Both the position numbers and the translations under genes were made by a program. DNA of 64,000 bases from Leyella lascolaii (GTDB lineage Bacteria; Bacteroidota; Bacteroidia; Bacteroidales; Bacteroidaceae). The stretch lies in contig NZ_LT556049.1 of NCBI RefSeq assembly GCF_900079775.1, positions 239,130-303,129 of the forward strand, given 5' to 3'. Below are positions 18,385 through 27,664 of the stretch, piece after piece. The notes under the pieces were generated by a model. It ran no database searches. It was not told the DNA's origin and was given only the letters and a program-made list of their open reading frames with translations. Positions within the stretch are counted from its first letter, which is position 1; every line of letters starts with the position of its first letter.

Positions 18385-19404
18385 ATGAAAAAACATATAC
18401 TTATCATGGCGGCATCCGCAATGATGCTGCTCGCGTGCGGCAGACCGCAGCACGCACACCGCAAGCCGCACGGCACGTTCACCGACGAGGTGAGACTGCG
18501 CACCACACCTGTCAAGAACCAGGGACGCAGTCAGCTGTGCTGGATATACGGCATGCTCGCCACCATAGAGACCGACCGCATCATGGCAGGCGACTCCGTC
18601 AACCTCTCGCCCGACTATCCGGCACGCATGTGGATGGCTCACCTTGCGAGGCGCAGCTTTCTCTCCGGAGGCAGGGAAAGGGTGGACATGCGCGGCATGG
18701 CACCCATGACGCTCGCTCTGGCGGCGGAATACGGTATGATGACATACGACCCGTACAACTGCGGAGGCGACGCCAACTACAACGTGCTCGCGCGCCGTCT
18801 GACGGCAATGGCGCGACGCTCGCACAGCATGTCAAGATTCGACAGCCGCTGCACGGACATCCTCGACGAGTCGCTGGGCTACATGCCGTCGCGCTTCTGG
18901 CTCTATGGTGTGGAGTATTCTCCGCGGCAGCTCGCGCGCAGCCTGTTCCTTCCGGGCGACTACACGGCTCTCACCAGCTTCACCCATCATCCCATGGGCG
19001 ATACGTTCGCGCTCGAGGTGCCCGACAACAAGACCGCCTGCCGCTTCCTCAACGTGCCCGTCGACACGCTCATGGCGCGCATATGCTCAGCCCTGAAGAC
19101 AGGACACGCCGTGTGCTGGGAGGGCGACGTGACGGAGCCGGGATTCTCCTTCGCACGCGGAACGGCGGAGCTTCCTTCGCACACGCCCTGCACCCAGGAG
19201 CAGAGACAGAAGGAGTTTGAGGCGCGTCTCACCACCGACGACCACTGCATGGCTCTCACCGGCATGGCGCGCGACCGACGGGGACGGCTCTACTTCATAG
19301 CCAAGAACTCGTGGGGCACGGACAATCCGTACGGAGGAATGATGTATCTCTCGGAGGAATATGTGCGGATGAAGACAATAGCCGTGGTGATGCGCGGCTC
19401 ATGA
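18385..19404 (+). CDS. Papain-fold (C1B, bleomycin-hydrolase-like) cysteine peptidase lipoprotein
   Basis: A 339-residue protein with a lipobox (MMLLAC, Cys18) and a C1-type catalytic set: Gln46 and Cys52 in KNQGRSQLCW, His287 in DDHCMALTG, and Asn308 in AKNSWG. The context and the KNSWGTDNPYGG ending resemble bleomycin hydrolase/aminopeptidase C, but the protein is shorter than the usual 390-450 and is exported as a lipoprotein. It is probably a periplasmic or surface peptidase; the substrate is unknown. It has no propeptide. A HAD phosphatase gene follows 28 bases downstream, probably cotranscribed. Confidence 0.87.
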   Translation: MKKHILIMAASAMMLLACGRPQHAHRKPHGTFTDEVRLRTTPVKNQGRSQLCWIYGMLATIETDRIMAGDSVNLSPDYPARMWMAHLARRSFLSGGRERVDMRGMAPMTLALAAEYGMMTYDPYNCGGDANYNVLARRLTAMARRSHSMSRFDSRCTDILDESLGYMPSRFWLYGVEYSPRQLARSLFLPGDYTALTSFTHHPMGDTFALEVPDNKTACRFLNVPVDTLMARICSALKTGHAVCWEGDVTEPGFSFARGTAELPSHTPCTQEQRQKEFEARLTTDDHCMALTGMARDRRGRLYFIAKNSWGTDNPYGGMMYLSEEYVRMKTIAVVMRGS

Positions 19405-19432
19405 ACATTGAAACCATCACACAACACAAGTC

Positions 19433-20110
19433 ATGATAAAAACCCTTATTCTCGACTTCGACGGCACGATAGCCGACACAAGAAGCGTAATTCTCAAGAC
19501 AATGCACCAGACCATAGCCGAATATGGCATGACGCAACCCGACGACTATACGTGCGCGGCGACGATAGGACTGCCGCTCGACGAGGCTTTCGTGCGCATG
19601 CTCGGCATAAACCGCGACGAGGGACTGCGCTGCGCCGGCATCTACAGGCGTCTGTTCGAGGTGAACAACAGCGAGGGAGCCGTGACGATGTTCCCCAACG
19701 TGGCTGACACCATAAGGCGGATGCACGCCCAAGGACTCACCATCACCATAGCCAGCAGCCGCGGACACCACTCGCTCAGCGACTTCGTAAGCCGCTTCGG
19801 GCTCAGCTCCTGCTTCAGCGCGATAGTGGGAGCGGACGATGTGGACAACGCCAAGCCCGACCCGGAACCGGTGAACAGAATACTCACACAGCTCGGCAGA
19901 GATGCAGACACGGCAATGGTGGTGGGCGACACGGCGTTCGACATCACGATGGGACGGCGCGCAGGAGCGCATACATGTGGCGTGACCTACGGCAACGGAA
20001 CGCTCCGCGAACTGGAGCAAAGCGGCGCGGAATGCGTCATAGACGATTTCTCCGCACTGCCCGACGTCATCTCGCGCACTGCCGACAAACAGGCTTCTGA
20101 TGCCCAATAG
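19433..20110 (+). CDS. HAD-superfamily phosphatase (phosphoglycolate-phosphatase-like)
   Basis: A 225-residue HAD hydrolase with motif I LDFDGTIADT (nucleophile Asp8, acid Asp10), an alpha-helical cap, motif II ASSRG, motif III KPDPEPVN and motif IV VVGDTAFDI. This order matches the Gph/PGMB-like subgroup acting on small phosphorylated metabolites. The substrate is not determined. It is cytoplasmic. The end of the gene abuts the repeat array that precedes leuS. Confidence 0.88.
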   Translation: MIKTLILDFDGTIADTRSVILKTMHQTIAEYGMTQPDDYTCAATIGLPLDEAFVRMLGINRDEGLRCAGIYRRLFEVNNSEGAVTMFPNVADTIRRMHAQGLTITIASSRGHHSLSDFVSRFGLSSCFSAIVGADDVDNAKPDPEPVNRILTQLGRDADTAMVVGDTAFDITMGRRAGAHTCGVTYGNGTLRELEQSGAECVIDDFSALPDVISRTADKQASDAQ

Positions 20111-20139
20111 CATGCAAATGTTTGCCGTTTGAGGTAAAA

Positions 20140-20530
20140 TTTGTATCTTTGCATAAGATATAGCTGCACTCGGGAAATTGAAAACAAGCTCTCTTTCCGC
20201 TCGTTTGCAATAGCTTTGCATAAGATATAGCTGCACTCGGGAAATTGAAAACAAGCTCTCTTTCCGCTCGTTTGCAATAGCTTTGCATAAGATAAGATGC
20301 GGCTCGGCAGTATCAAATTAAGTGAAACTATGTTTCCCTTCATTGCTTCTGCACTCGCCTTTCATTATCTTTGCATAAGATAAGATGCGGCTCGGCAGTA
20401 TCAAATTAAGTGAAACTATGTTTCCCTTCATTGCTTCTGCACTCGCCTTTCATTATCTTTGCATAAGATAATCGGCACTCGGGAATCAGAAAATAAGCTT
20501 TCGTTCCACCCGTCCGCATTATCCCTGATA
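20140..20530 (+). repeat. Tandem promoter-cassette array upstream of leuS
   Basis: The word TTTGCATAAGATA recurs at 20148, 20215, 20282, 20370 and 20458. The first two units are 67-base type A (TAGCTGCACTCGGGAAATTG ... CCGCTCGTTTGCAATAGC) and are nearly identical. The next two are 88-base type B (AGATGCGGCTCGGCAGTATC ... CACTCGCCTTTCATTATC), also nearly identical. A decayed type A unit follows to about 20530. Each junction reads TAnnTTTGC (TATC, TAGC), so each carries a -7 element. Type B also has TTG about 20 bases before it. This looks like up to five tandem promoters driving leuS with a leader of about 115 bases from the last one. Confidence 0.85.
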
Positions 20531-20581
20531 TACTACATAAACAATTGAACAAAGAAAAAGAACAAAACAACATATACCGCA

Positions 20582-23503
20582 ATGGACTACAATTTCAGTG
20601 AAATAGAGAAGAAATGGCAACGCTGGTGGGAGGAGAATGACACCTATAAGGTTGTCGAGGACAAGGAGAAGAAGAAGTTCTATGTGCTCAACATGTTCCC
20701 ATATCCGTCCGGAGCAGGACTACACGTGGGGCATCCGCTCGGATACATAGCGTCTGACATATACGCCCGCTACAAGCGTCTGAGAGGATACAACGTGCTC
20801 AACCCCATGGGCTACGACGCCTACGGACTGCCTGCCGAGCAGTATGCCATACAGACAGGACAGCATCCGGCGAAGACCACCGACGACAACATACGACGCT
20901 ACAAACAGCAGCTGGACAACATAGGATTCTCCTTCGACTGGAGCAGAGAGCTGCGTACGTGCGACCCGGAGTATTATAAGTGGACCCAGTGGGCTTTCCG
21001 CAAGATGTTCAACTCGTTCTACTGCAACAAGTGCGGTAAGGCGCAGCCCATCGAAAAGCTCATCGCGCGCTTCAGCGAGAAGGGCACCGAGGGGCTCGAC
21101 GCGGCTTGCTCGGAGGAGATGAGCTTCACAGCCGGGGAATGGAACGCCATGAGCGAGAAGGAGCGGCAGCAGGTGCTGATGAACTACCGCATAGCCTACA
21201 TGGGCGAGACGATGGTGAACTGGTGCGCCGGACTGGGCACGGTGCTCGCCAACGACGAGGTGGTGGACGGCGTGTCGGTGCGAGGCGGCTATCCCGTGGT
21301 GCAGAAGAAGATGAGGCAGTGGTGCCTGCGCGTGTCGGCATACGCACAGCGTCTGCTCGACGGACTCGACACAATAGACTGGACGGAGTCGCTTAAAGAG
21401 ACACAGCGCAACTGGATAGGACGCTCGGAAGGAACGGAGATGGAGTTCAGGATAGCCCCCTCAGGCTCCCCCTGTGGGGAAGGTCTGTCCCCTGACTCAG
21501 CAAACCAGAACTCCTCCACCGGGGGAGCTGAGGGGGCTTTCACAATCTTCACCACCCGTGCCGACACCATCTTCGGAGTCACCTTCATGGTCCTTGCGCC
21601 TGAGAGCGAGCTCGTGGCAAGACTCACCACCGACGAACAGCGTGACGCCGTAGCCGAATACATAGAGTATGTGAAGAAACGCACCGAGCGCGAACGCATC
21701 AGCGACCGCAAGGTTACGGGCGTTTTCTCCGGATCGTACGCCATAAACCCGTTCACGGGAGAGAACATCCCGATATGGATTTCAGAGTATGTGCTTGCAG
21801 GATACGGCACGGGAGCCATCATGGCAGTGCCTGCCCACGACTCGCGCGACTACGCTTTCGCCAAGCACTTCGGGCTTGAGATACGTCCCCTCATAGAGGG
21901 ATGCGACGTCAGCGAGGAGAGTTTCGACGCCAAGGAAGGCATCGTGTGCAACTCTCCGGCAGCCGGATGCGGCACCCTCGACGGTTTCTCGCTCAACGGA
22001 CTGACCGTCAAGGAGGCGATAGCCAAGACAAAGGAGTTTGTCACCTCACACCATCTGGGACGTGTGAAGGTGAACTTCCGCCTGCGCGACGCCATCTTCT
22101 CGCGCCAGCGTTATTGGGGAGAGCCGTTCCCGGTATACTACAAGGACGGCATGCCTTACATGATTCCGGAGGACTGCCTGCCGCTGCTCCTGCCGGAGGT
22201 GGACCAGTACAAACCCACCGAAAGCGGCGAGCCGCCGCTCGGACACGCCCGTATGTGGGCATGGGACACCGTGGGCAACTGCGTGACAGACAAGAGCAGG
22301 ATTGACAACATCACCGTGTTCCCGCTCGACCTGAACACCATGCCGGGCTTCGCAGGGTCGTCGGCATACTATCTGCGCTACATGGACCCGCACGACAACG
22401 ATGCTCTCGTGAGCCGCGAGGCGGACGAATACTGGCAGTGCGTGGACCTTTACGTAGGCGGAACGGAACATGCCACGGGTCACCTCATATACTCACGGTT
22501 CTGGAACAAGTTCCTCCACGACTACGGATACTCATGCTGTGAGGAACCGTTCAGAAAGCTCGTGAACCAGGGAATGATACAGGGCAGGAGCAATTTCGTG
22601 TATCGCGCCAACGCCCTCAGCACCGAGGATAAGCCTGTGTTTGTGTCGCTCGGACTGAAAGACGGTTACGGCGACGTCACCCCGATACACGTAGACGTGA
22701 ACATAGTGCACGGTGACGTGCTCGACATCGAGGCGTTCAAGGCTTGGAGACCGGAGTATGCCAATGCCGAATTCAAGCTCGAAGACGGCAAGTATGTCTG
22801 CGGATGGGCTATAGAGAAGATGTCGAAGTCTATGTACAACGTCGTAAATCCCGACATGATCGTCGAGAAATACGGTGCCGACACGCTTCGCCTGTACGAG
22901 ATGTTCCTCGGTCCGGTGGAACAGAGCAAGCCGTGGGACACCAACGGAATAGACGGATGCCACCGCTTCCTGAAGAAACTGTGGGCACTGTATTACAACC
23001 GCGACGGACAGTTCCTGCCCGACTCCACCGACGCTACGCCCGAACAGCTCAAGAGCCTGCACCGGCTTATAAAGAAGGTTACGCAGGACATAGAGCACTT
23101 CTCATACAATACCAGCATCTCGGCGTTCATGATATGCGTGGGCGAACTGCAACAGCTGAAGTGCCGCAACCGCACGCTGCTCTCGCAGCTCGTGGTGCTC
23201 ATCGCCCCGTTCGCGCCTCACATAGCCGAGGAACTGTGGCACGCGCTGGGCAACGAAGGCACTGTGTGCGACGCCGGGTGGCCCGCATACGACGAGAAGT
23301 ATCTCGTTGAAAGCACCGTGCAGATGGGCATAGCGTTCAACGGCAAACGCCGTTTTGAAATGCAGTTTGCGGCAGATGCCGACAACGCCGCCATCGAACG
23401 CGCCGTCATGGCAGACGAGCGTACAGCCCGGTATATGGAGGGCAAGCAGGCGGTGAAGGTCATCATAGTGCCGAAGCGCATGGTGAACGTCGTCATAAAA
23501 TAG
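20582..23503 (+). CDS. leuS: Leucyl-tRNA synthetase
   Basis: A 973-residue class Ia synthetase that charges tRNA-Leu. The HIGH-type motif is HVGHPLGY (about 44-51) and the KMSKS motif is EKMSKSMYN. The CP1 editing domain follows WIGRSEG and carries [12 protein letters not shown], and the anticodon-binding domain is C-terminal. The protein is somewhat longer than usual because residues about 292-318 (bases 21455-21537) are an extra segment encoded by an imperfect DNA palindrome (see the separate entry). Translation probably starts at ATG 20582, after a long leader with several tandem promoters. Essential cytoplasmic enzyme. Confidence 0.97.
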   Translation: MDYNFSEIEKKWQRWWEENDTYKVVEDKEKKKFYVLNMFPYPSGAGLHVGHPLGYIASDIYARYKRLRGYNVLNPMGYDAYGLPAEQYAIQTGQHPAKTTDDNIRRYKQQLDNIGFSFDWSRELRTCDPEYYKWTQWAFRKMFNSFYCNKCGKAQPIEKLIARFSEKGTEGLDAACSEEMSFTAGEWNAMSEKERQQVLMNYRIAYMGETMVNWCAGLGTVLANDEVVDGVSVRGGYPVVQKKMRQWCLRVSAYAQRLLDGLDTIDWTESLKETQRNWIGRSEGTEMEFRIAPSGSPCGEGLSPDSANQNSSTGGAEGAFTIFTTRADTIFGVTFMVLAPESELVARLTTDEQRDAVAEYIEYVKKRTERERISDRKVTGVFSGSYAINPFTGENIPIWISEYVLAGYGTGAIMAVPAHDSRDYAFAKHFGLEIRPLIEGCDVSEESFDAKEGIVCNSPAAGCGTLDGFSLNGLTVKEAIAKTKEFVTSHHLGRVKVNFRLRDAIFSRQRYWGEPFPVYYKDGMPYMIPEDCLPLLLPEVDQYKPTESGEPPLGHARMWAWDTVGNCVTDKSRIDNITVFPLDLNTMPGFAGSSAYYLRYMDPHDNDALVSREADEYWQCVDLYVGGTEHATGHLIYSRFWNKFLHDYGYSCCEEPFRKLVNQGMIQGRSNFVYRANALSTEDKPVFVSLGLKDGYGDVTPIHVDVNIVHGDVLDIEAFKAWRPEYANAEFKLEDGKYVCGWAIEKMSKSMYNVVNPDMIVEKYGADTLRLYEMFLGPVEQSKPWDTNGIDGCHRFLKKLWALYYNRDGQFLPDSTDATPEQLKSLHRLIKKVTQDIEHFSYNTSISAFMICVGELQQLKCRNRTLLSQLVVLIAPFAPHIAEELWHALGNEGTVCDAGWPAYDEKYLVESTVQMGIAFNGKRRFEMQFAADADNAAIERAVMADERTARYMEGKQAVKVIIVPKRMVNVVIK
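21455..21537. repeat. Palindromic element inserted in frame within leuS
   Basis: The left arm is GCCCCCTCAGGCTCCCCCTG (from 21455) and the right arm reads CCGGGGGAGCTGAGGGGGC (to 21537). They are near-perfect reverse complements around about 35 bases of unpaired DNA. The frame stays open and adds a peptide rich in Ser, Gly and Pro ([11 protein letters not shown] ... [10 protein letters not shown]) between two strands at the entry of the CP1 editing domain. Confidence 0.8.
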
Positions 23504-23529
23504 ACACATCAACCGTAAATGAAAGGCAA

Positions 23530-23568
23530 AGCCCATCCTGCCCGCACACCTATATGTGGGAGGATGGG
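23530..23568 (+). other. Hairpin between leuS and the YitT gene
   Basis: GCCCATCCT and AGGATGGGC form a stem, extended inside by CCGCACA/TGTGGG-like pairs. No T run follows. It could be a weak or Rho-type terminator of leuS or a leader structure of the next gene. Confidence 0.55.
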
Positions 23569-23590
23569 CGTGTCTGTCATTATAATAAAT

Positions 23591-24544
23591 ATGTATATGT
23601 ACAAACAATTCATTCTGCGTGAGGCGAAAGACTATTTCAACATCACGCTCGGACTGCTGCTCTATACGTTCGCTTTCACCGTGTTCCTGCTGCCGTATGA
23701 GATTGTCACGGGCGGCATAGCAGGTATCGGAGCAATCATCTTCTACACCACGGGGTTCAAGGTGGAGTACACTTTCTTCCTCATAAACGCCGCGCTGATC
23801 TTAGGTACGCTCAGGATTCTGGGCTGGCGGTTCCTCATGAAGACCATCTACGCCACTTTCGCACTCTCCTTCCTGCTCCGGTTGGCGCAGGAGGTGGTGG
23901 TCCGCCCCGACGGCACATTCTACAGACTGCTTGGCGACGGCAACGACTTCATGTCGCTCGTCATAGGATGTATGCTCTCGGGAACAGCCATGGCTATAGT
24001 CTTTCTCAACAACGGCAGCACCGGAGGAACCGACATCGTGGCGGCGACAGTGAACAAATACCACAACATTTCGTTAGGAAAAGTGCTCCTCGCTGTGGAC
24101 CTGTGCATCATCGGAAGCTGTCTTTTCATCGACTCGTTCGGCGACATCGACGTGAGAAGCAGGAAGGTAGTGTTCGGTCTGTGCACAATGTTCATCGAAT
24201 GCTCCATGCTCGACTACGTGATGAGCTGGCAGCGGCAGTCGGTGCAGTTCATGATTTTCTCCATGCACCACAAGGAGATAGCCGAGGCGATAACACGCAA
24301 GACAGACCACAGCCTCACCATTCTCGACGGACACGGATGGTACACCGGACGCGACATGAAGGTGATATGCCTGCTCGCGAGGAAGAGCGAGAGCGTCACG
24401 ATATTCCGCCTCATAAAGATGATAGACCCCAACGCGTTCGTCAGCCAAAGCTCCGTCATAGGAGTGTACGGCGAGGGATTCGACCAGATAAAAGTAAAAG
24501 TAAAGAAAGATGAAGATAGTATTCGCGACAAACAACAGTCATAA
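23591..24544 (+). CDS. YitT-family membrane protein (DUF161 + DUF2179)
   Basis: A 317-residue protein. Five or six hydrophobic segments lie in residues 12-200 (for example [16 protein letters not shown] and [15 protein letters not shown]), typical of DUF161. A soluble C-terminal DUF2179 domain has [18 protein letters not shown] and [10 protein letters not shown]. The function of the family is not settled; it is an inner-membrane protein. I chose ATG 23591 because the in-frame ATG at 23519 would place the hairpin at 23530-23568 inside the coding region and adds a stretch without homology. The last 35 bases overlap the rdgB gene, so the two are translationally coupled. Confidence 0.85.
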   Translation: MYMYKQFILREAKDYFNITLGLLLYTFAFTVFLLPYEIVTGGIAGIGAIIFYTTGFKVEYTFFLINAALILGTLRILGWRFLMKTIYATFALSFLLRLAQEVVVRPDGTFYRLLGDGNDFMSLVIGCMLSGTAMAIVFLNNGSTGGTDIVAATVNKYHNISLGKVLLAVDLCIIGSCLFIDSFGDIDVRSRKVVFGLCTMFIECSMLDYVMSWQRQSVQFMIFSMHHKEIAEAITRKTDHSLTILDGHGWYTGRDMKVICLLARKSESVTIFRLIKMIDPNAFVSQSSVIGVYGEGFDQIKVKVKKDEDSIRDKQQS

Positions 24545-25106
24545 GCTCGAAGAGATAAGGCAGATTCTCGGCGCAGGCATCGAAGTGCTGTCGCTCGCCG
24601 ACATAGGATGCCACGACGACATACCCGAAACGGCGCCCACGCTTGAGGGCAACGCCGTGATGAAGGCGCGCTACGTGTACGACAGATACGGCACACCGTG
24701 CTTCGCTGACGACACCGGTCTGGAGGTGGACGCTCTTGACGGAGCGCCCGGAGTGTACAGCGCGAGATACGCGGGAGGCAAGGGTCACGACTCTGAAGCC
24801 AACATGAGCAAGCTGCTCCATGAGATGGAAGGCATGCAGGACCGCCGCGCGCGCTTCCGCACCGTCATAGCCCTGATAGAGCGGAAGGACGGACTGCCCG
24901 TGCAGCACACCTTCGAGGGCAGGATAGAAGGCACCATATCGCACGAGAGGAAAGGCTCTTCCGGCTTCGGCTACGACCCCATATTCGTGCCTGAAGGTTA
25001 TGAGCGGTCGTTCGCCGAGCTCGGCAGCGACATAAAGAACAGCATCTCCCACCGCGCGCGAGCCGTGGCACGGCTGGCTGAGTATCTGCTTTCAAAGGAC
25101 AGATAA
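24510..25106 (+). CDS. rdgB: Non-canonical purine NTP pyrophosphatase (RdgB/HAM1)
   Basis: A 198-residue protein of the expected length. Signatures: [12 protein letters not shown] (5-16), [10 protein letters not shown] with the catalytic Asp, [18 protein letters not shown] and SHRARA near the end. It hydrolyses ITP, dITP and XTP to monophosphates and so keeps deaminated purines out of nucleic acids. It overlaps the YitT gene by 35 bases. Confidence 0.95.
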   Translation: MKIVFATNNSHKLEEIRQILGAGIEVLSLADIGCHDDIPETAPTLEGNAVMKARYVYDRYGTPCFADDTGLEVDALDGAPGVYSARYAGGKGHDSEANMSKLLHEMEGMQDRRARFRTVIALIERKDGLPVQHTFEGRIEGTISHERKGSSGFGYDPIFVPEGYERSFAELGSDIKNSISHRARAVARLAEYLLSKDR

Positions 25107-25186
25107 CGCGGCATTCACGGAGGAAGGCTGCACATATCATGCCGCGCAGGCATACTTACACCCATCACACACGCACTTACACGAAT

Positions 25187-27469
25187 ATGAAGAAACTGTT
25201 TTCCATCGTCACACTGATGCTTTCGCTCTTTGTGACAGACATCTGCGGAGCTCCTGTAGGCTCATGGAACGCCTACCCGGCATACTCGGACATAACAAGG
25301 ATAGAGGACACCGGGAGCGTCGTCTTCGTGCTTGCCTCGGGCGGACTTTATTCGTACAACCCTTCCGACCAGAGCATACAGACCTACGACAAGGTGAACG
25401 CGCTGAGCGACTGCGGCATCAGTGACATAGCATGGTGCGCCCGAGCCGGACGGCTCGTCGTGGTGTATGAGAACTACAACATAGACCTCGTGACACCCGA
25501 CGGCAAGGTGACCAACATGTCGGAATACTACAACAAGTCTCTCACCGGTGACAAGACGATAAACAGCATCGCCATAAACGGCTCCGACGCCTACCTCTCC
25601 ACCGGATTCGGAATAGTGAGGATAGACGTGCGCAACGCCGCGATAAGCGACACATACAACCTCGGCGTGAACGTCTACGCCACCGCACCTGACGGCAACC
25701 GCATCTTCGCCGCCACGGCGGACGGCATGTACCGCGCGGCGGCTGACGACAATCTGGCTGACAGGTCGAAGTGGACAAGGTACAGCCAGAAGACGTTCGG
25801 CAGCCTGTTCGTATTCGACGGAGAACTCATCGGACTGAACAGCGGCGAGGCATGCGTGATGGACAGGACGGCGGACAAGTACAGAGTGTTCTACACTCCG
25901 TGGTTCCGCAGGGTGAAAGTGAGCGGCGGCAAGATGCTGTGCTATGGCGGAAGCCACACCTATATCATATCCGCCACCGACCGCAGACAGGACATCGCGT
26001 TCTCATGGGGAGGCATAGAATACTCTCCGGCGGACGATTCCTACTGGATTGCAGGCAGCGACGGCAAGCTGGCGAAGGGCGTGATAGGTGGCGACGGCAG
26101 CGTGCAGACCACTCTCGCGGGCGTCGCTCCCGACGGACCGGAGTACAACTTCTTCGGTTTCATGCGCTTCATCAACGGACAGCTCTACACCTGCGGCGGA
26201 CTGGGCAACCCCGAGCGCGACGCCTGCCTGCAGGTGTACGACAGACAGGAGGGCTGGAACGTCTATCCCGACGACTTCGCCGCGACGCTCGGATACAAAT
26301 ATAAGGGTGCGATGAGCGTTGATGTCGACCCCAAGGATCCGGCTCATGTGTTCTTGGGAACGCAGGCTGGCATGTACGAGTTCAGCAACAGGGAACTCGT
26401 GAAAGCGTTCACAATGGACAACAGTCCGTTGCAGGGAGCGGGTAACGTTGCCAGTACCGACAAGAAGAACTACACTCTCGTGTCCTCCGTCAGGTTCGAC
26501 ACCGAGGGCAGGCTGTGGTGTCTCAACAGCGTGGCTCCGTCCGCATCACTGTTCGAATATGCCGGAGGCGAATGGACATCACACCACAAGAGCGACTTCA
26601 TCACCAGTGTAGGGCGGTCAATGGAATACATGGTGGGACTCATGTTCGACAGTCGCGGACTGATGTGGTTCGGCAGCAGCGACTGGCGCAAGCCCGCCCT
26701 GATATGCTACCAGCCGTCCACCGACGGGATGAAGATGTACACACGCTTCGTCAATCAGGACGGAACGGCTCTCACCGCACAGGGAGTGAGATGCCTGGAG
26801 GAGGACATCGAGGGCAACATATGGCTCGGGACGGCTGCCGGACCGCTCATGCTAACGGCGGCAGACATAGCCGACGGCAGCGAGACATTTACCCAGGTGA
26901 AGGTGCCACGCAACGACGGGACCAACTATGCCGACTATCTTCTCGACGGCATAAGCATCAGCGCGATAGCCATAGACGGAGGGGGACGCAAGTGGTTCGG
27001 CACGGACGGCAGCGGGGTGTTCCTCATCAGCGCCGACAACATGACCCAGCTGCAGCACTTCACCACCGACAACAGTCCGCTGCTTTCAAACACAATCGAG
27101 TCGATAGCGGTCGACGGAACAAGCGGAGAGGTGTTTTTCGGCACCGACAAGGGACTGTGCTCCTATATGAGCGACGCCTCGCAGGCATCCGACAAGATGG
27201 ACAAGGACAACGTATATGCCTATCCCAATCCTGTAAGACCTGACTACACAGGACTCATCACCGTCACCGGACTGACGCTCGACGCCGACGTCAAGATAGT
27301 GACAGTCAACGGAACGCTCGTAGCCGAGGGCAGGAGCAACGGAGGACTCTTCACGTGGGACGGATGCGACAAGAGCGGACGGCGCGTGGCGAGCGGCGTG
27401 TACATGGTGCAGACAGCCACCTCAGACGGCAAGAAAGGCACCGTGTGTAAGATTGCGATAGTGAACTGA
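25187..27469 (+). CDS. porZ: PorZ-like type IX secretion protein (two beta-propellers + C-terminal beta-sandwich)
   Basis: A 760-residue exported protein (signal MKKLFSIVTLMLSLFVTD). Residues about 25-300 match the PorZ N-terminal propeller (WNAYPAYSDITRIEDTG, GGLYSYNPSDQ, VYENYNIDL). Residues about 350-660 contain two-component-regulator-type propeller blades (GNIWLGTAAG, KWFGTDGSGVF, VFFGTDKGL). Residues about 675-760 form a FlgD/T9SS CTD-like sandwich (VYAYPNPV, GLFTWDG, SGVYMVQ). In Porphyromonas, PorZ is a surface protein that supplies anionic LPS to the sortase PorU during type IX secretion, and its length there is nearly the same. ATG 25187 is preferred over 25139 because it begins a clear signal peptide. 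It follows rdgB by 80 bases. Confidence 0.85.
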   Translation: MKKLFSIVTLMLSLFVTDICGAPVGSWNAYPAYSDITRIEDTGSVVFVLASGGLYSYNPSDQSIQTYDKVNALSDCGISDIAWCARAGRLVVVYENYNIDLVTPDGKVTNMSEYYNKSLTGDKTINSIAINGSDAYLSTGFGIVRIDVRNAAISDTYNLGVNVYATAPDGNRIFAATADGMYRAAADDNLADRSKWTRYSQKTFGSLFVFDGELIGLNSGEACVMDRTADKYRVFYTPWFRRVKVSGGKMLCYGGSHTYIISATDRRQDIAFSWGGIEYSPADDSYWIAGSDGKLAKGVIGGDGSVQTTLAGVAPDGPEYNFFGFMRFINGQLYTCGGLGNPERDACLQVYDRQEGWNVYPDDFAATLGYKYKGAMSVDVDPKDPAHVFLGTQAGMYEFSNRELVKAFTMDNSPLQGAGNVASTDKKNYTLVSSVRFDTEGRLWCLNSVAPSASLFEYAGGEWTSHHKSDFITSVGRSMEYMVGLMFDSRGLMWFGSSDWRKPALICYQPSTDGMKMYTRFVNQDGTALTAQGVRCLEEDIEGNIWLGTAAGPLMLTAADIADGSETFTQVKVPRNDGTNYADYLLDGISISAIAIDGGGRKWFGTDGSGVFLISADNMTQLQHFTTDNSPLLSNTIESIAVDGTSGEVFFGTDKGLCSYMSDASQASDKMDKDNVYAYPNPVRPDYTGLITVTGLTLDADVKIVTVNGTLVAEGRSNGGLFTWDGCDKSGRRVASGVYMVQTATSDGKKGTVCKIAIVN

Positions 27470-27664
27470 AGACCACAGAAGCATCCCGGCAGGAATATCC
27501 TTATATCCATAATGCATCCATTCGGAGTCTCACCCATCGTGGCAGCCTCTCCGCCTTATTGCCCTGACATGACACCTTGGAGGCTGACTGCCGCCATGTA
27601 ATGGATGTGAAAGGGGATATAATGTGACTCATCAGACATAAAACAACATACATACAATATAATA

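Noticed and set aside
20067..20343. Small minus-strand frames with repeated RACFQFPECSYILCK
   Set aside because: They are the translation of the type A promoter cassette. There is no independent evidence of expression.
20140..20530. CRISPR array or iteron origin
   Set aside because: The repeats are 67 and 88 bp, adjacent copies are nearly identical throughout, and no replication gene is near. The -7 elements explain the structure better.
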